Counted from the first letter of the stretch, positions 9,694 to 19,984 are shown. The stretch is DNA of 64,000 bases from Sulfuricella denitrificans (GCA_002632355.1 NSJJ01000001.1:62001-126000), one strand, 5' to 3'. Notes: generated from the letters alone by a model not told the origin. Numbers and translations: made by a program.

Positions 9694-11454
9694 ATGTCAT
9701 CCATCCACCTCCTTTCCGACCTTCTCATCAACCAGATCGCTGCTGGCGAGGTCGTCGAACGCCCGTCCTCGGCACTGAAAGAACTGCTGGAAAACAGCCT
9801 GGACGCGGGTAGCGGCGAAATCTCGGTGCAATTGCAGCAGGGCGGGGTGAAATCCTTGCGCGTCGCTGACAACGGTGCAGGCATCACCCGCGACGAGCTG
9901 CATCTGGCGCTGTCGCGCCATGCCACCAGCAAGATCGCCAGCCTCGATGATCTGGAAAGCGTGCGTAGTCTGGGGTTTCGTGGCGAGGCGCTGGCCAGTA
10001 TCGCGGCGATTTCGCGTCTCGCGCTGACCAGCCGCAGGCAGGGCGAGCGCCATGCCTGGCGCATGGAGGCCGCCGGGGGCGATCTTTCCGGCCTGCAGCC
10101 GGCGGCGCTGGAAGCCGGGACGGTGGTGGAAATGCAGGATATCTATTTCAACACCCCGGCACGGCGAAAATTCCTCAAGACCGAGGCGACGGAATACGCG
10201 CATTGCGAGGAGGCCCTGCGCCGCATGGCCATCAGCCGCCCCGACGTGGCTTTTGGCCTGCAGCATAACGGGCGCAAGATCTGGCAGTTGCCGCCGTCCC
10301 GTCTCGCGCAGCGTGCTGCGGCAGTGCTGGGGGAGGAATTCACGGCGGCATCGGTGCAACTCGATGAGGGCGCGGGTGGTCTGCGCCTGCACGGGATGGC
10401 GGGGCTGCCGGGCTTTACCCGTGGCAGCCGCGACGCGCAGTACGTCTACGTCAATGGCCGCTTCGTGCGCGACAAGCTGATCTCCCACGCCATCCGCGAA
10501 GCCTACAAGGACATCCTGCACCACGACCGCCACCCGGCTTTCGTGCTGTTCATCGAGCTGGAGCCGGAGATGGTGGACGTCAACGTCCACCCCAGCAAGA
10601 TCGAGGTGCGCTTCCGCGAATCCCGCGCGGTGCACCAGCTGATCTACCACGCGCTCAACAAGGCGCTGGCGGCGCCCATCGCCACGCGCCAGGCCGATCA
10701 GCCTGCATCTGCGCCTCCGCTTGCCTCCGGTTATGCGCCATCGCCCGCCTATGTCACGCAGACGCGCATGCCGCTGGGCGTGGAAGAGCGCAGTAACCTT
10801 TATCAGACCCTGTTCGGGCAGATCGCCCGCCCCGAGCCATCGGCATTGCAAGCGCAGCCCGAGCCGGAAGTGCCGCCGCTGGGCTATGCCATGGCCCAGC
10901 TGCATGGCGTGTATATCCTGGCCCAAAGCGTGCGCGGCCTGATCATCGTGGATATGCACGCGGCGCACGAACGTGTGACCTACGAGCGGCTCAAGGTGGC
11001 GATGGAGCAGCATGCCATGAGCGCGCAGCCGCTGCTGATCCCGGTCTCCTTTCACGCCACGCAGCTCGAAGTGGCTGCTGCCGGGGAAAGCCACGATGCG
11101 CTGGGTGAGCTGGGCTTCGAACTGGCCGTGCTTTCGCCCACCACGCTGGCGGTGCGCGCAGTGCCGGTGTTGTTGCAGGACTCCGATCCGGTGCTGCTGG
11201 CGCGCGACGTGTTGAAGGAAATCCGTGAATACGGCGCCAGCCGGGTAGTGACCGAGCGCCGCAACGAACTGCTTGCCACCATGGCCTGCCATGCCTCGGT
11301 GCGCGCAAACCGCAGGCTCACTGTGCCGGAAATGAACGCCCTGCTGCGCGAGATGGAAGCCACCGAGCGCGCCGACCAGTGCAACCACGGCCGCCCCACC
11401 TGGCGCGAAATCTCCATGGCCGAGCTGGATCAGTTGTTCATGCGTGGCAAATGA
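9694..11454 (+). CDS. mutL: DNA mismatch repair protein MutL
   Basis: LLSDLLINQIAAGEVVERPSSALKELLENSLDAGS; GFRGEALASI; C-terminal ACHASVRANRRL. Confidence 0.97.
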   Translation: MSSIHLLSDLLINQIAAGEVVERPSSALKELLENSLDAGSGEISVQLQQGGVKSLRVADNGAGITRDELHLALSRHATSKIASLDDLESVRSLGFRGEALASIAAISRLALTSRRQGERHAWRMEAAGGDLSGLQPAALEAGTVVEMQDIYFNTPARRKFLKTEATEYAHCEEALRRMAISRPDVAFGLQHNGRKIWQLPPSRLAQRAAAVLGEEFTAASVQLDEGAGGLRLHGMAGLPGFTRGSRDAQYVYVNGRFVRDKLISHAIREAYKDILHHDRHPAFVLFIELEPEMVDVNVHPSKIEVRFRESRAVHQLIYHALNKALAAPIATRQADQPASAPPLASGYAPSPAYVTQTRMPLGVEERSNLYQTLFGQIARPEPSALQAQPEPEVPPLGYAMAQLHGVYILAQSVRGLIIVDMHAAHERVTYERLKVAMEQHAMSAQPLLIPVSFHATQLEVAAAGESHDALGELGFELAVLSPTTLAVRAVPVLLQDSDPVLLARDVLKEIREYGASRVVTERRNELLATMACHASVRANRRLTVPEMNALLREMEATERADQCNHGRPTWREISMAELDQLFMRGK

Positions 11455-11469
11455 GGGTGAAAAATATTG

Positions 11470-11501
11470 AACTGCAAAGACGCGAAGGCGCAAAGAAGAA
11501 C
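11470..11501. repeat. Arm of CCGCAAAG-type inverted repeat, no gene inside
   Basis: aactgcaaagacgcgaaggcgcaaagaagaac, related to the repeats around 3191 and 3629. Confidence 0.75.
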
Positions 11502-11577
11502 ATTGTTTGATTTGATGCCTTCTGGGCGGGGCCAGAAACCTGGATGCCAGGCGTGTACTATGACATTCATGTTTTTT

Positions 11578-11608
11578 TCCTTAGCGTCTTCGCGCCTTTG
11601 TGGTTAAC
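11578..11608. repeat. Opposite arm of the same inverted repeat
   Basis: tccttagcgtcttcgcgcctttgtggttaac; its reverse complement matches 11470-11501 with a few mismatches. Confidence 0.75.
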
Positions 11609-11617
11609 GATTCCATC

Positions 11618-12553
11618 ATGAAGGCACTTACGCCCGCCATCTTCCTCATGGGCCCCACCGCCAGCGGCAAGACCGGGGTGGCGGTGGAGCTGGTGCAGCA
11701 CCTGCCGGTGGAGATCATCAGCGTGGATTCGGCGCTGGTTTACCGCGACATGGATATCGGCACCGCCAAGCCCGACGCGGCCACGCTTGCCGTGGCGCCA
11801 CACCATCTGATTGACGTCATCGACCCCACCCAGCGCTATTCCGCGGCCCGGTTCCGCAACGATGCCCTGCGCCTGATGGCGGAGATCACGGCGCGCGGCA
11901 AAATTCCCCTGCTGGTGGGCGGCACCATGCTGTATTTCAAGGCGCTGCGCGAGGGCCTGAACGACCTGCCGCAGGCCGACCCTGCACTGCGTGCAGCGCT
12001 GGAAGAGCGGGCGCGGCAGGAGGGCTGGCCGGCTTTGCACCGGACGCTGACCAGCCTCGACCCTGACACGGCGGCACGCCTGCAGCCCACCGATGCGCAA
12101 CGCATCCAGCGCGCGCTGGAAGTCTGCCTGCTTAGCGGCAGGCCGATGTCGGAACTGCTGGCGCTGGAGCAGCAGGCCGAATTGCCCTACCGCCTGATTC
12201 AGCTCGCTCTGCTGCCGGGCGAGCGGGCGGTGCTGCATGAGCGTATCGCACAGCGCTTCGATGCCATGCTGAGTCAGGGGCTGCTGGATGAGCTGCAATC
12301 CCTCAAGAAGCGCTATGCATTGACACCGGATCTGCCTTCCATGCGCTGCGTCGGCTATCGTCAGGCGTGGCAATATCTGGCGGGCGAATGCAATGCCGCC
12401 GGGATGCGCGAGCTTGGAATCATTGCCACCCGCCAGCTTGCCAAACGGCAACTGACCTGGCTCAGGGGCATGGAAGGGGTAATGGAGTTCGATTGTCTTG
12501 CCGGCGATATGGCTGCCCGTGTACGAAAGTGTATCGAGGCAACTGTCTGCTGA
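11618..12553 (+). CDS. miaA: tRNA dimethylallyltransferase
   Basis: [58 protein letters not shown]. Confidence 0.97.
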   Translation: MKALTPAIFLMGPTASGKTGVAVELVQHLPVEIISVDSALVYRDMDIGTAKPDAATLAVAPHHLIDVIDPTQRYSAARFRNDALRLMAEITARGKIPLLVGGTMLYFKALREGLNDLPQADPALRAALEERARQEGWPALHRTLTSLDPDTAARLQPTDAQRIQRALEVCLLSGRPMSELLALEQQAELPYRLIQLALLPGERAVLHERIAQRFDAMLSQGLLDELQSLKKRYALTPDLPSMRCVGYRQAWQYLAGECNAAGMRELGIIATRQLAKRQLTWLRGMEGVMEFDCLAGDMAARVRKCIEATVC

Positions 12554-12625
12554 TCAGAGACAGCGTATACTTTCAGACAGGTCGTCCTAATAACCGTCAG
12601 GAGAAGAATCAAGGCGGAGGTCTGG

Positions 12626-14224
12626 GTGCTGGATAGCGATGATAACGGCAAGCTGATGTTGAGGTTGCGGCTGTGGTTTCTGGTGCCGCTGACGGTCGTA
12701 TTGCTGGCCGCCATCCTGCTGATCGTCATGCTGATTCGCCATCATGCGTATCAGGATATCGATCACAATACCGAGCGGCTTTCTGCGCTTAGCGACCGCC
12801 TCTATCGCGACCAGATCGAATTAACCGCCAACATGCTGGGCGCCACCATGGAGGTGCTTTCCACGGATGCGGCGCTGCGCCGCGCTTTGCAACAACGCGA
12901 CCGGGAGAGCCTGCAACAGCGTGCCGAGCCTCTCTTTGCCACCCTGAAGAAAAAATACGGCATTACCCATCTGTATTTTTCCGGCCCCGACCGGGTCAAC
13001 CTGCTACGCGCCCACCAGCCGGAGCGGTTCGGCGATACCATCGACCGTGTTACCACGCTGCAGGCGGAACGCGGCCGGCAGACCGCCTATGGCGTCGAAC
13101 TCGGGCCTCTGGGGACGTTTACGCTGCGATTGGTCACACCCTGGTTCGGCGCGCGTGGAGAACTGCAGGGCTATGTCGAACTGGGCATGGAAATCGACCA
13201 TGTGCTGCGCCAGATTCAGTACGAAACCGGCGTCAAGACCTTCATCCTGATAGATAAAAAATTTCTCGAGCGCAAGCGCTGGGAAGAGGGGATGCGCATG
13301 ATGGGCCGGAAACCCGACTGGGAACGCTTGCCGGATATGGTGGTGAATATCCAGGCGCAGGAAAGCCTTCCAGCCGAGTTTTCCCACATCCTGTCCAGGC
13401 AACTGGACGAAGGTGAAAAAATGATGTCCCCGCTGGAGTCCGGAATTTCCGCTTATCGCATGGTGATTCAACCGATCAGCGATGCGGCTGGCCGGACAAC
13501 AGGGAAGTTGTTGCTGCTGATCGATGTGTCGCAGCAGACCCGATCAGTCGGGCAAATGATCCAGTACAGCCTCTGGGTGGCGGTCAGCGCCTTCCTGATT
13601 TTGTGGCTGCTTTTCTTCCGGCTGGTAAGCGGGGTTGGCAGGCAGTTGCAGGAAGACCAGAACCGGCTGCAGGAACTGGCCACGCACGATGGTCTGACCG
13701 GCTTGCTCAACCACCGCATGTATTACCTGAATCTCGAGGAGGAACTGGCCCGTAGCTGGCGCACCGGCAGACCGGTTTCACTGCTGTTGCTGGATATCGA
13801 CCACTTCAAGCTGGTCAACGATCGTTACGGCCACCTGGCAGGTGATAAAGCCCTGAAAATCATCAGTGAGCAGGTACGGCATGCATGCCGGCAGATCGAT
13901 ATTCCGTGCCGTTATGGCGGCGAAGAGATCGCCGTGATTCTGCCGGAAACCGACGCCGCCAGCGCCAGGATCAGCGCAGAACGGTTGCGTCGTACAATCG
14001 AGAAATATGTGTTTGAATTCGAGGATAGTGCCGGTGTGCATATCACCGTCAGCATTGGTGTGGCAAGCAGCGCGGAGCCTGGCGCCACGTCCGCTTCGCT
14101 CACTTCGCACGCAGACAATGCCCTCTATCGCGCCAAGGAAGGCGGCCGCAACCGGGTGGTCTGTGCGGCAGCTTGCAACGGGCTAGCGGATGATGCAGCC
14201 GCGGAAGCGACCCCGGTGGATTGA
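12626..14224 (+). CDS. Diguanylate cyclase with N-terminal TM and extracellular sensor domain
   Basis: Two TM segments around a sensor-like region, then DGLTGLLNHRMYYLNLE...CRYGGEEIAVILPETDA (GGEEI active-site motif). Confidence 0.92.
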   Translation: MLDSDDNGKLMLRLRLWFLVPLTVVLLAAILLIVMLIRHHAYQDIDHNTERLSALSDRLYRDQIELTANMLGATMEVLSTDAALRRALQQRDRESLQQRAEPLFATLKKKYGITHLYFSGPDRVNLLRAHQPERFGDTIDRVTTLQAERGRQTAYGVELGPLGTFTLRLVTPWFGARGELQGYVELGMEIDHVLRQIQYETGVKTFILIDKKFLERKRWEEGMRMMGRKPDWERLPDMVVNIQAQESLPAEFSHILSRQLDEGEKMMSPLESGISAYRMVIQPISDAAGRTTGKLLLLIDVSQQTRSVGQMIQYSLWVAVSAFLILWLLFFRLVSGVGRQLQEDQNRLQELATHDGLTGLLNHRMYYLNLEEELARSWRTGRPVSLLLLDIDHFKLVNDRYGHLAGDKALKIISEQVRHACRQIDIPCRYGGEEIAVILPETDAASARISAERLRRTIEKYVFEFEDSAGVHITVSIGVASSAEPGATSASLTSHADNALYRAKEGGRNRVVCAAACNGLADDAAAEATPVD

Positions 14225-14247
14225 ATAGATGCAAAGCCAGCCAGGGC

Positions 14248-17187
14248 CTATTCGAAACTGAAGCCTTTTTCGCGGAACAGGCGGACACAGGCATCGGTGA
14301 TTTCGGGGTCGTAGAATTTGCCGCGATTTTTTTCAATCTCCGCCAGCGCAGTGTCCACGCCCAGTGAAGGGCGGTAGGGGCGATGCGAGGACATGGCCTC
14401 CACGACGTCGGCCACAGCCAGGATTCTGGCGTTGAGTATGATGGCTTCGCCTTTCAGCCCCTGGGGATAGCCCGAGCCATCCAGCCGTTCGTGATGCTGA
14501 TGCACCATCTCCGCGACCGGCCAGGGGAAGTCGACCTCCTTGACGATCTCGTAGCCGGTCTGGGCGTGCGCCTTGATCAGGCTGAATTCGATATCCGTCA
14601 GCTTGCCCGGCTTGCTGAGGATTTCTGCCGGTACTGCGATCTTGCCCAGATCGTGAATCAGGCCGCCAAAATGGATCCCCTCAATGTCGGCTGTCGGCAG
14701 GCCGAGTTCTTTCGCGATGGCTACACCGAGCTGCGCGACCCGGCGCTGGTGGCCGGCAGTGTAGGGGTCGCGCCTTTCCAGCGTGGCGGCGATGATGCCA
14801 ATGGTGTCTTCCATGGCCTGGCGCAAGCGTTCCAGTGTCTTGCTTCGCGCGTTTTCCGCATCCTGGCGCTTGAGATCGTTGCGCAGGGTCAGAATGCCGA
14901 AGGCGAGGTCACCGGCCATTTCTTCCAGCAACCGGATTTCCTCGCCGGTAAAGGCGTCCGTGCTGCCGGAATAGATGCAGAGCACGCCAAATACCTGTTC
15001 CCCCTCCTTGAGGGGCAGGCAGGTGCATGCTGCGTAGCCGCGTGCCACGGCATCTTCACGCCACGGTTCGAAACCGGGGTCGGTGAGGATGTCGCGGGCA
15101 ATGCTGGTCCTGCCGCTGCGCAGGGCTTGTCCTCCGGGGCCGCGTCCGCGTGGCGTATCCGCCCAGGAAATTTGCACCGCGTCGAGATAGCCCTGTTCAA
15201 ATCCAGCCTGGGCCATGGGGCGGATGGATTTCTCTGCGTCATCCTGCGCATAACCGACCCAGGCCAGGCGGTAGCTGCCAGTTTCCACAATGATACGGCA
15301 CATCTCGTCGAGCAGGCTCTGTTCATCTGCCGCGTGCACCAGAGCGGTATTGCCGGCACTCAGCGTCGCCATGGCCTTCATGCTGCGCTGCAGCAGGGTT
15401 TGCGCACGTTTGCGTTCGGTGACGTCTTCCAGTATGTGTACCGAAAATCCGGTGGCTTTCTGGTCATGGATCGGGAAGCTGCGGGAAACATAACTTCGTT
15501 CCCCTGCTTCAAATCCTTCCTGGTCTTCCCGCTCGAGATGGCGGGCATTCAGGCAACTGTCCAGCGGGCCGTCGAGTTGAGGAAAAATTTTCCAGTAAGC
15601 CTGGCCGATGATTTCGTGGATATCCTTGCCGGCGGTGCGGGCGTAGGCGAGGTTGGCGCGGATGATGCGGAATTCAGCATCGTGCAGGAAGATCGGGTCG
15701 CTTACCGCATCGAATACCGTTTCCCATTCATGGCGGGCATGCTCGACCTGGAGACGCCCCGCTTCCACCAGGCGTTGTGCTTCGCGCCGCTCGCTGATGT
15801 CGCGGATGAAATCCTGATGGTAGCGTTCGCCATCGATGTCGATGGAACGCGCGCTGACTTCCACCGGGAAGCTGCTGCCATCCTGGCGCTGGTGCTCGGT
15901 TTCAAACACCAGGCCGTCCCGGGCTTCCACCTCGCGCCACTGGCTGTCCAGCTTGTCCCGGCTTGCCGTTGTGCGCAGGTCGCGGATATTCAATGTCAGC
16001 AATTGTTCCCGGGTATAACCGTAAATTTGTTCTGCACGCGCGTTGGCCTCGATGATGCGGCCATCCTGATTCATCAGCAGCACGATGTCGTTGGCGTTTT
16101 GCACCATGGAGGCATAATGGGCGGCCAGTGCCTGCCGTTCGCGTTCTCCGCGCGCTTTCAGGAGCGCATAAGCCATCGTGCCCTGGCGCCACCACAGGAT
16201 TCCCAAACCCAGTGCGGCGCACAGAAATCCCAGGGTGAGTGCAAGGGAAATGTAGGCGATGCGGGAGATCGAGGCATAAATCTCCTCGCTATCTATTTTG
16301 GAAACCATGTGCCACGGGGTGCCGGGGATGGGGTAAACCGCTGCGACCACCGGCGTGCCACTGTAATCCCTGCCTTCCATTACGCCGCTATTGCCCTGTA
16401 CCGCGAGCCAGGCAGGGTTATCGGGCCGGACTGGCGTTTTCAGGGAATCCAGATTGTCTTTGCGTTTGCGCTGCCTGCTCAGGTGCGTGACCTGCTTGCC
16501 GTCGACCTGCAGCAGCACAGTTTCCGCGCTCTGGCTGGGTACCGGCCAGAGTTGCACCAGCGGGAAAAGGAAACGCTCCGGGTCGAGTTGCAGGATCAGA
16601 GCACCGACAATGCGTGGCCTGACAAGATCCGCAATCATGGGGGCGACAAAATACAGGCTGGATGGCCTGGTCTTTTCCGGATGGAGTAACCTGGATATCT
16701 GGACTTTACCTGCTTTCATGGTTCCGAGTGCCAGTTGCCGTTGCGTTTCATCCAGCACGGGGTGATCGGCACCGGTGTGCAGGCGGACGTTACCGTCCGG
16801 GTCGATGAGGATAATGTTGCGGTATTCAGCGGCTTGCTCAGAACTGGCCAGACGCCTCAGCAGGTGCTGCCGGTCCATGTCATTGCTTGCGCCTTGCGCC
16901 AGCCAGCGCTCGAATACTTCGTTGTTTTCGGTATCGGAAGCCATGAGCCGTGTCTCTTCACGGCGCTCTGCTATCCAGCTTGCGATCTGGTTGGTCTTGA
17001 GAAGGGCGATGGCGCTTAGATCAGCCTGCTTTTCCTGGCGCAAATTGTTTCGCACTGCGGCAAAAGTGAAATAGCCGGTGGCCAGGATGGCGGCCGTAAG
17101 CAAAATGAACGCCCCGATATAAACGGCTGGACGTGGCGGGCGCATGGTCAGGTTTCTGTTTTTTTCGGTGAACTGGCCGGTTTTCAT
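14248..17187 (-). CDS. Cache/PAS/PAS/GAF/HD-GYP domain signalling protein (putative c-di-GMP phosphodiesterase)
   Basis: RRDPYTAGHQRRVAQLGVAIAKELGL...GGLIHDLGKIAVPAEIL...HHERLDGSGYPQGLKGEAI (HD-GYP), with upstream PAS and GAF segments and TM sensor. Start set at MKTGQF, which has AGAAGG upstream. Confidence 0.92.
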   Translation of the reverse strand: MKTGQFTEKNRNLTMRPPRPAVYIGAFILLTAAILATGYFTFAAVRNNLRQEKQADLSAIALLKTNQIASWIAERREETRLMASDTENNEVFERWLAQGASNDMDRQHLLRRLASSEQAAEYRNIILIDPDGNVRLHTGADHPVLDETQRQLALGTMKAGKVQISRLLHPEKTRPSSLYFVAPMIADLVRPRIVGALILQLDPERFLFPLVQLWPVPSQSAETVLLQVDGKQVTHLSRQRKRKDNLDSLKTPVRPDNPAWLAVQGNSGVMEGRDYSGTPVVAAVYPIPGTPWHMVSKIDSEEIYASISRIAYISLALTLGFLCAALGLGILWWRQGTMAYALLKARGERERQALAAHYASMVQNANDIVLLMNQDGRIIEANARAEQIYGYTREQLLTLNIRDLRTTASRDKLDSQWREVEARDGLVFETEHQRQDGSSFPVEVSARSIDIDGERYHQDFIRDISERREAQRLVEAGRLQVEHARHEWETVFDAVSDPIFLHDAEFRIIRANLAYARTAGKDIHEIIGQAYWKIFPQLDGPLDSCLNARHLEREDQEGFEAGERSYVSRSFPIHDQKATGFSVHILEDVTERKRAQTLLQRSMKAMATLSAGNTALVHAADEQSLLDEMCRIIVETGSYRLAWVGYAQDDAEKSIRPMAQAGFEQGYLDAVQISWADTPRGRGPGGQALRSGRTSIARDILTDPGFEPWREDAVARGYAACTCLPLKEGEQVFGVLCIYSGSTDAFTGEEIRLLEEMAGDLAFGILTLRNDLKRQDAENARSKTLERLRQAMEDTIGIIAATLERRDPYTAGHQRRVAQLGVAIAKELGLPTADIEGIHFGGLIHDLGKIAVPAEILSKPGKLTDIEFSLIKAHAQTGYEIVKEVDFPWPVAEMVHQHHERLDGSGYPQGLKGEAIILNARILAVADVVEAMSSHRPYRPSLGVDTALAEIEKNRGKFYDPEITDACVRLFREKGFSFE

Positions 17188-17379
17188 GCGGATGCCTTCT
17201 TTTCGTTCATGCGAATATTTTGATGCGATGTGAAAAGTGAACAAGCGCTTTGCGCCTGACATCATCTTAACCCGAGTGAAGAACGAGGTTATTCCGTCAT
17301 CATGGGGATGTCAATTACGGAAATTGCCCGGTTATTGTGCCGGATGCCGCTGTTGCGGCGGCATCGAGTTGGAAGTCTG

Positions 17380-17394
17380 GTAACACATTGTCAC
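17380..17394. promoter_or_regulatory. Candidate response-regulator site GTAACACATTGTCAC
   Basis: Same as 19970-19984 except two positions; lies upstream of the secreted-protein gene at 17497. Confidence 0.5.
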
Positions 17395-17496
17395 AACCGG
17401 GAACAATCAGGAAATCCCTGTGCAATGTCTGGCATTCATCATGGCCACATCAGGAACCAGTCCTGATGACTGCAATATCACCAACAGGAGCACACG

Positions 17497-17805
17497 ATGA
17501 ACAACAGAAACTTTTTTTACAATGCCGCGCTGGTTTTCGGCCTGGCCACAACCGGAGTCAGTTTTGCAGATGATGTCGCCCCGCTGGACCCTTCCCGCAT
17601 GACCCAGCAGGAGCGCGAGGCTTATCGAACTGAAAGGCAGTCCGGCATGACGCCCGAACAGCGCGCCGAAATGCAGGCTACGCATCGCCAGAGCGGCAGC
17701 GCCCAGGGGCAAGGCGCCATGGCGCGTGACGGTTCCGGCTCGGGCGGGCAATATGGGCGTGGCGGACAAGGCGGCGGCATGGGAGGCGGGCGGGGCCGGC
17801 ACTGA
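17497..17805 (+). CDS. Small secreted Gly/Arg-rich protein
   Basis: Signal peptide followed by MTQQEREAYRTERQSGMTPEQRAEMQA and tail YGRGGQGGGMGGGRGRH; related to 20282-20704. Confidence 0.7.
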   Translation: MNNRNFFYNAALVFGLATTGVSFADDVAPLDPSRMTQQEREAYRTERQSGMTPEQRAEMQATHRQSGSAQGQGAMARDGSGSGGQYGRGGQGGGMGGGRGRH

Positions 17806-17848
17806 TCAAGCGCCTGCTGAAACAACGCTAAAATTCGTTCTCTGAACT

Positions 17849-17881
17849 TGAAGGGCTTCCTGCCCCCGGGAAGCCCTTCGT
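17849..17881. terminator. Bidirectional terminator between convergent genes
   Basis: gaagggcttcctgcccccgggaagcccttc. Confidence 0.7.
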
Positions 17882-17885
17882 CATT

Positions 17886-19199
17886 TTATCGGCCGAGCGT
17901 CAGCCGCGCTTCCGTGCCGCCGCCATCGCGCGGCAGCAATTCGACTTTCCAGCCATTGGCATCCGCCAGCTGGCGGGCGATGGCAAGCCCCAGCCCGCTG
18001 CCGCCGGTGGTGACGCTGCGCGAGGATTCCAGACGGAAGAAGGGGCGGAATACGCTTTCCATCTGGTCAAACGGAATGCCCGGCCCGCGGTCCAGTACAC
18101 GGACCACGACACTTTCTTGCTCGCAGTCCAGTTCAATGCTGACCGGGTTTCCCGCGCCGTAGCGCACGGCATTGCCGATCAGGTTGCCGAGAATGCGCCT
18201 GAGCGCCATGGGGCCGGTCAGCCGCAGGCAAGGCGTCGGTGTCTGCCACTTCACCACGGCGCCTTCGCTTCTGGCGTGATCCGCCAGTTCCTGCAGCACC
18301 TGGCTGAGGTCGATTTCCTGCTCGGCTTCTTTTTCCAGCCCGCGGCTAAGGGCCAGGAATTCGCCAATGAGCCGGTTCATTTCTTCCATGTCGCGGCGCA
18401 GTCGTTCGATATTTTTCGGATCGCTCTCCTGCGGCAGCATTTCCAGCGCCAGTCGCATGCGTGCCAGCGGCGTGCGCAGGTCGTGGGAAACGCCTGCCAG
18501 CAGGGTGGTGCGGTTGGCCAGCAGTTCCTTGACCTGGAATGCCATGTGGTTGAAAGTTTGCGCCAGGCTGGCAAGTTCTTCAGGACCGGTTTCCGGCAGG
18601 GATTCCGGCGTGTTTCCCTGGCCGATGCGCGTGGCGGCTTCGGAGAGCCGTGCCAGCGGACGGGTGATGCGCCGGGCCAGGATGATGGCGGTGATCAGGG
18701 TGAGCGCAATGGTCGCGGCCAGTATCAGCAATACGGCGAGCGGCGGACGGATGCCGAGATGCTCCTGGGGAAAGCCGATGCGGATCATGTGGCCTCCGCT
18801 GGGGATCTCGACCCAGAACCATGTCTGCTCCCATTGCGTGGTCTTGACTTCGACCGGCTCGCCGGTGCGCGCCTGAAGCGCACTCTTCAGCAGCGCCAGG
18901 TAGGGAAGAAAGTCATGGCTGACTTCCGGCAGGGGCGTGGTGGCGCGGAACAGCCAGAGGTTGTGGCGTTTTGCCAGCTCGAGTTCGAAATCCTCGCGGG
19001 TTTGCGGCGGCAGTTCCACCCAGGTCTGGGCGGATAGCACGATGAGCGAGGCCAGATCATCCGCGGATCGTTTCGCGATCGGCAGCATGACGTAATAGGA
19101 GGCCACGGCAAGGGTGATGAGCTGGAATACGATCAGCGCGGCAGCGACCGTGGTCGCCGTGCTGCGGAAAAGGCTGCGGCGCCTGCGCCAGGCCGGCAT
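17886..19199 (-). CDS. EnvZ-like sensor histidine kinase
   Basis: Two TMs, HAMP, LLAGVSHDLRTPLARMRLALEML (HisKA), NLIGNAVRYG, DRGPGIP, GSGLGLAI. Confidence 0.94.
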   Translation of the reverse strand: MPAWRRRRSLFRSTATTVAAALIVFQLITLAVASYYVMLPIAKRSADDLASLIVLSAQTWVELPPQTREDFELELAKRHNLWLFRATTPLPEVSHDFLPYLALLKSALQARTGEPVEVKTTQWEQTWFWVEIPSGGHMIRIGFPQEHLGIRPPLAVLLILAATIALTLITAIILARRITRPLARLSEAATRIGQGNTPESLPETGPEELASLAQTFNHMAFQVKELLANRTTLLAGVSHDLRTPLARMRLALEMLPQESDPKNIERLRRDMEEMNRLIGEFLALSRGLEKEAEQEIDLSQVLQELADHARSEGAVVKWQTPTPCLRLTGPMALRRILGNLIGNAVRYGAGNPVSIELDCEQESVVVRVLDRGPGIPFDQMESVFRPFFRLESSRSVTTGGSGLGLAIARQLADANGWKVELLPRDGGGTEARLTLGR

Positions 19200-19918
19200 C
19201 AGGAAGTCTTGCCCTGGGGCGCAAACAGATAGCCTTCTCCCCAGACTGTGCGGATATAAGCTGGCGCGGCAGGGTCTTCCTCGATCTTGCGGCGCAGCCG
19301 GGTTACGCGGACATCAATGCTGCGGTCGAAAGGCGTACGTTCGTAACCCTTGATCAGGTCCATCAGCATGTCCCTTCCCAGAACACGGCCGGGATGTTCG
19401 ACAAAAATCCGCAGCAGGTTGAATTCGCCTGCCGTGAGCGCGACCTCGGCGCTGTCGTGACTCAACTGGTGAGCGTTGGTGTCGAGCCGGTAAGGCCCGA
19501 AGCTGAAAATACCGCTTGGAGGAACTGTGGCTTCAGGTTTCAGGTTTTCCTTGCGCCGCAGCACGGCGCGGATGCGGGCCAGCAGCTCGCGCGGGTTGAA
19601 GGGCTTGGCAAGGTAGTCGTCCGCGCCCACTTCCAGCCCGATGATGCGGTCGATATCCTCGCCGCGTGCCGACAGCATGATGATGGGCTGGGAACCTTGC
19701 GCTCTCAGCTTGCGCGCCAGGGTCAGCCCGTCTTCCCCCGGGAGCATCAGGTCCAGGATGACCAGGTCTGCGCACTGTTGCGCCAGATGCCGTTCCATTG
19801 CCATGCCATCGTTGACGGCGGCCACTGCGTAACCCTGTTCGGTCAGATATTGCTGCAACAGCTCGCGCAGGCCGGGGTCGTCATCCACGACCAGAATGTG
19901 TTCTTTATCGCTTTCCAT
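19199..19918 (-). CDS. OmpR-like response regulator
   Basis: ILVVDDDPGLRELLQQYLTEQGY...GADDYLAKPFNPRELLARIRAVLRRKE; winged-helix C-terminus. Start set at MESDKEH; ATGA overlap with the kinase. Confidence 0.94.
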   Translation of the reverse strand: MESDKEHILVVDDDPGLRELLQQYLTEQGYAVAAVNDGMAMERHLAQQCADLVILDLMLPGEDGLTLARKLRAQGSQPIIMLSARGEDIDRIIGLEVGADDYLAKPFNPRELLARIRAVLRRKENLKPEATVPPSGIFSFGPYRLDTNAHQLSHDSAEVALTAGEFNLLRIFVEHPGRVLGRDMLMDLIKGYERTPFDRSIDVRVTRLRRKIEEDPAAPAYIRTVWGEGYLFAPQGKTS

Positions 19919-19969
19919 GCCTGCACTATACAAAATCAGGCTGGGCTGCGCCACGCGTCAATGCTGTCG

Positions 19970-19984
19970 GTAACACACTGTTAC
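19970..19984. promoter_or_regulatory. Perfect 6-3-6 palindrome GTAACA-CAC-TGTTAC upstream of the response regulator
   Basis: Direct reading; shared with 17380-17394. Confidence 0.55.

Noticed and set aside
9697-11493. 598-aa minus-strand ORF antisense to mutL
   Set aside because: His/Arg/Gln-rich shadow translation; mutL is unambiguous.
14383-16689. 768-aa plus-strand ORF inside the HD-GYP gene
   Set aside because: Antisense shadow; domains are on the minus strand.
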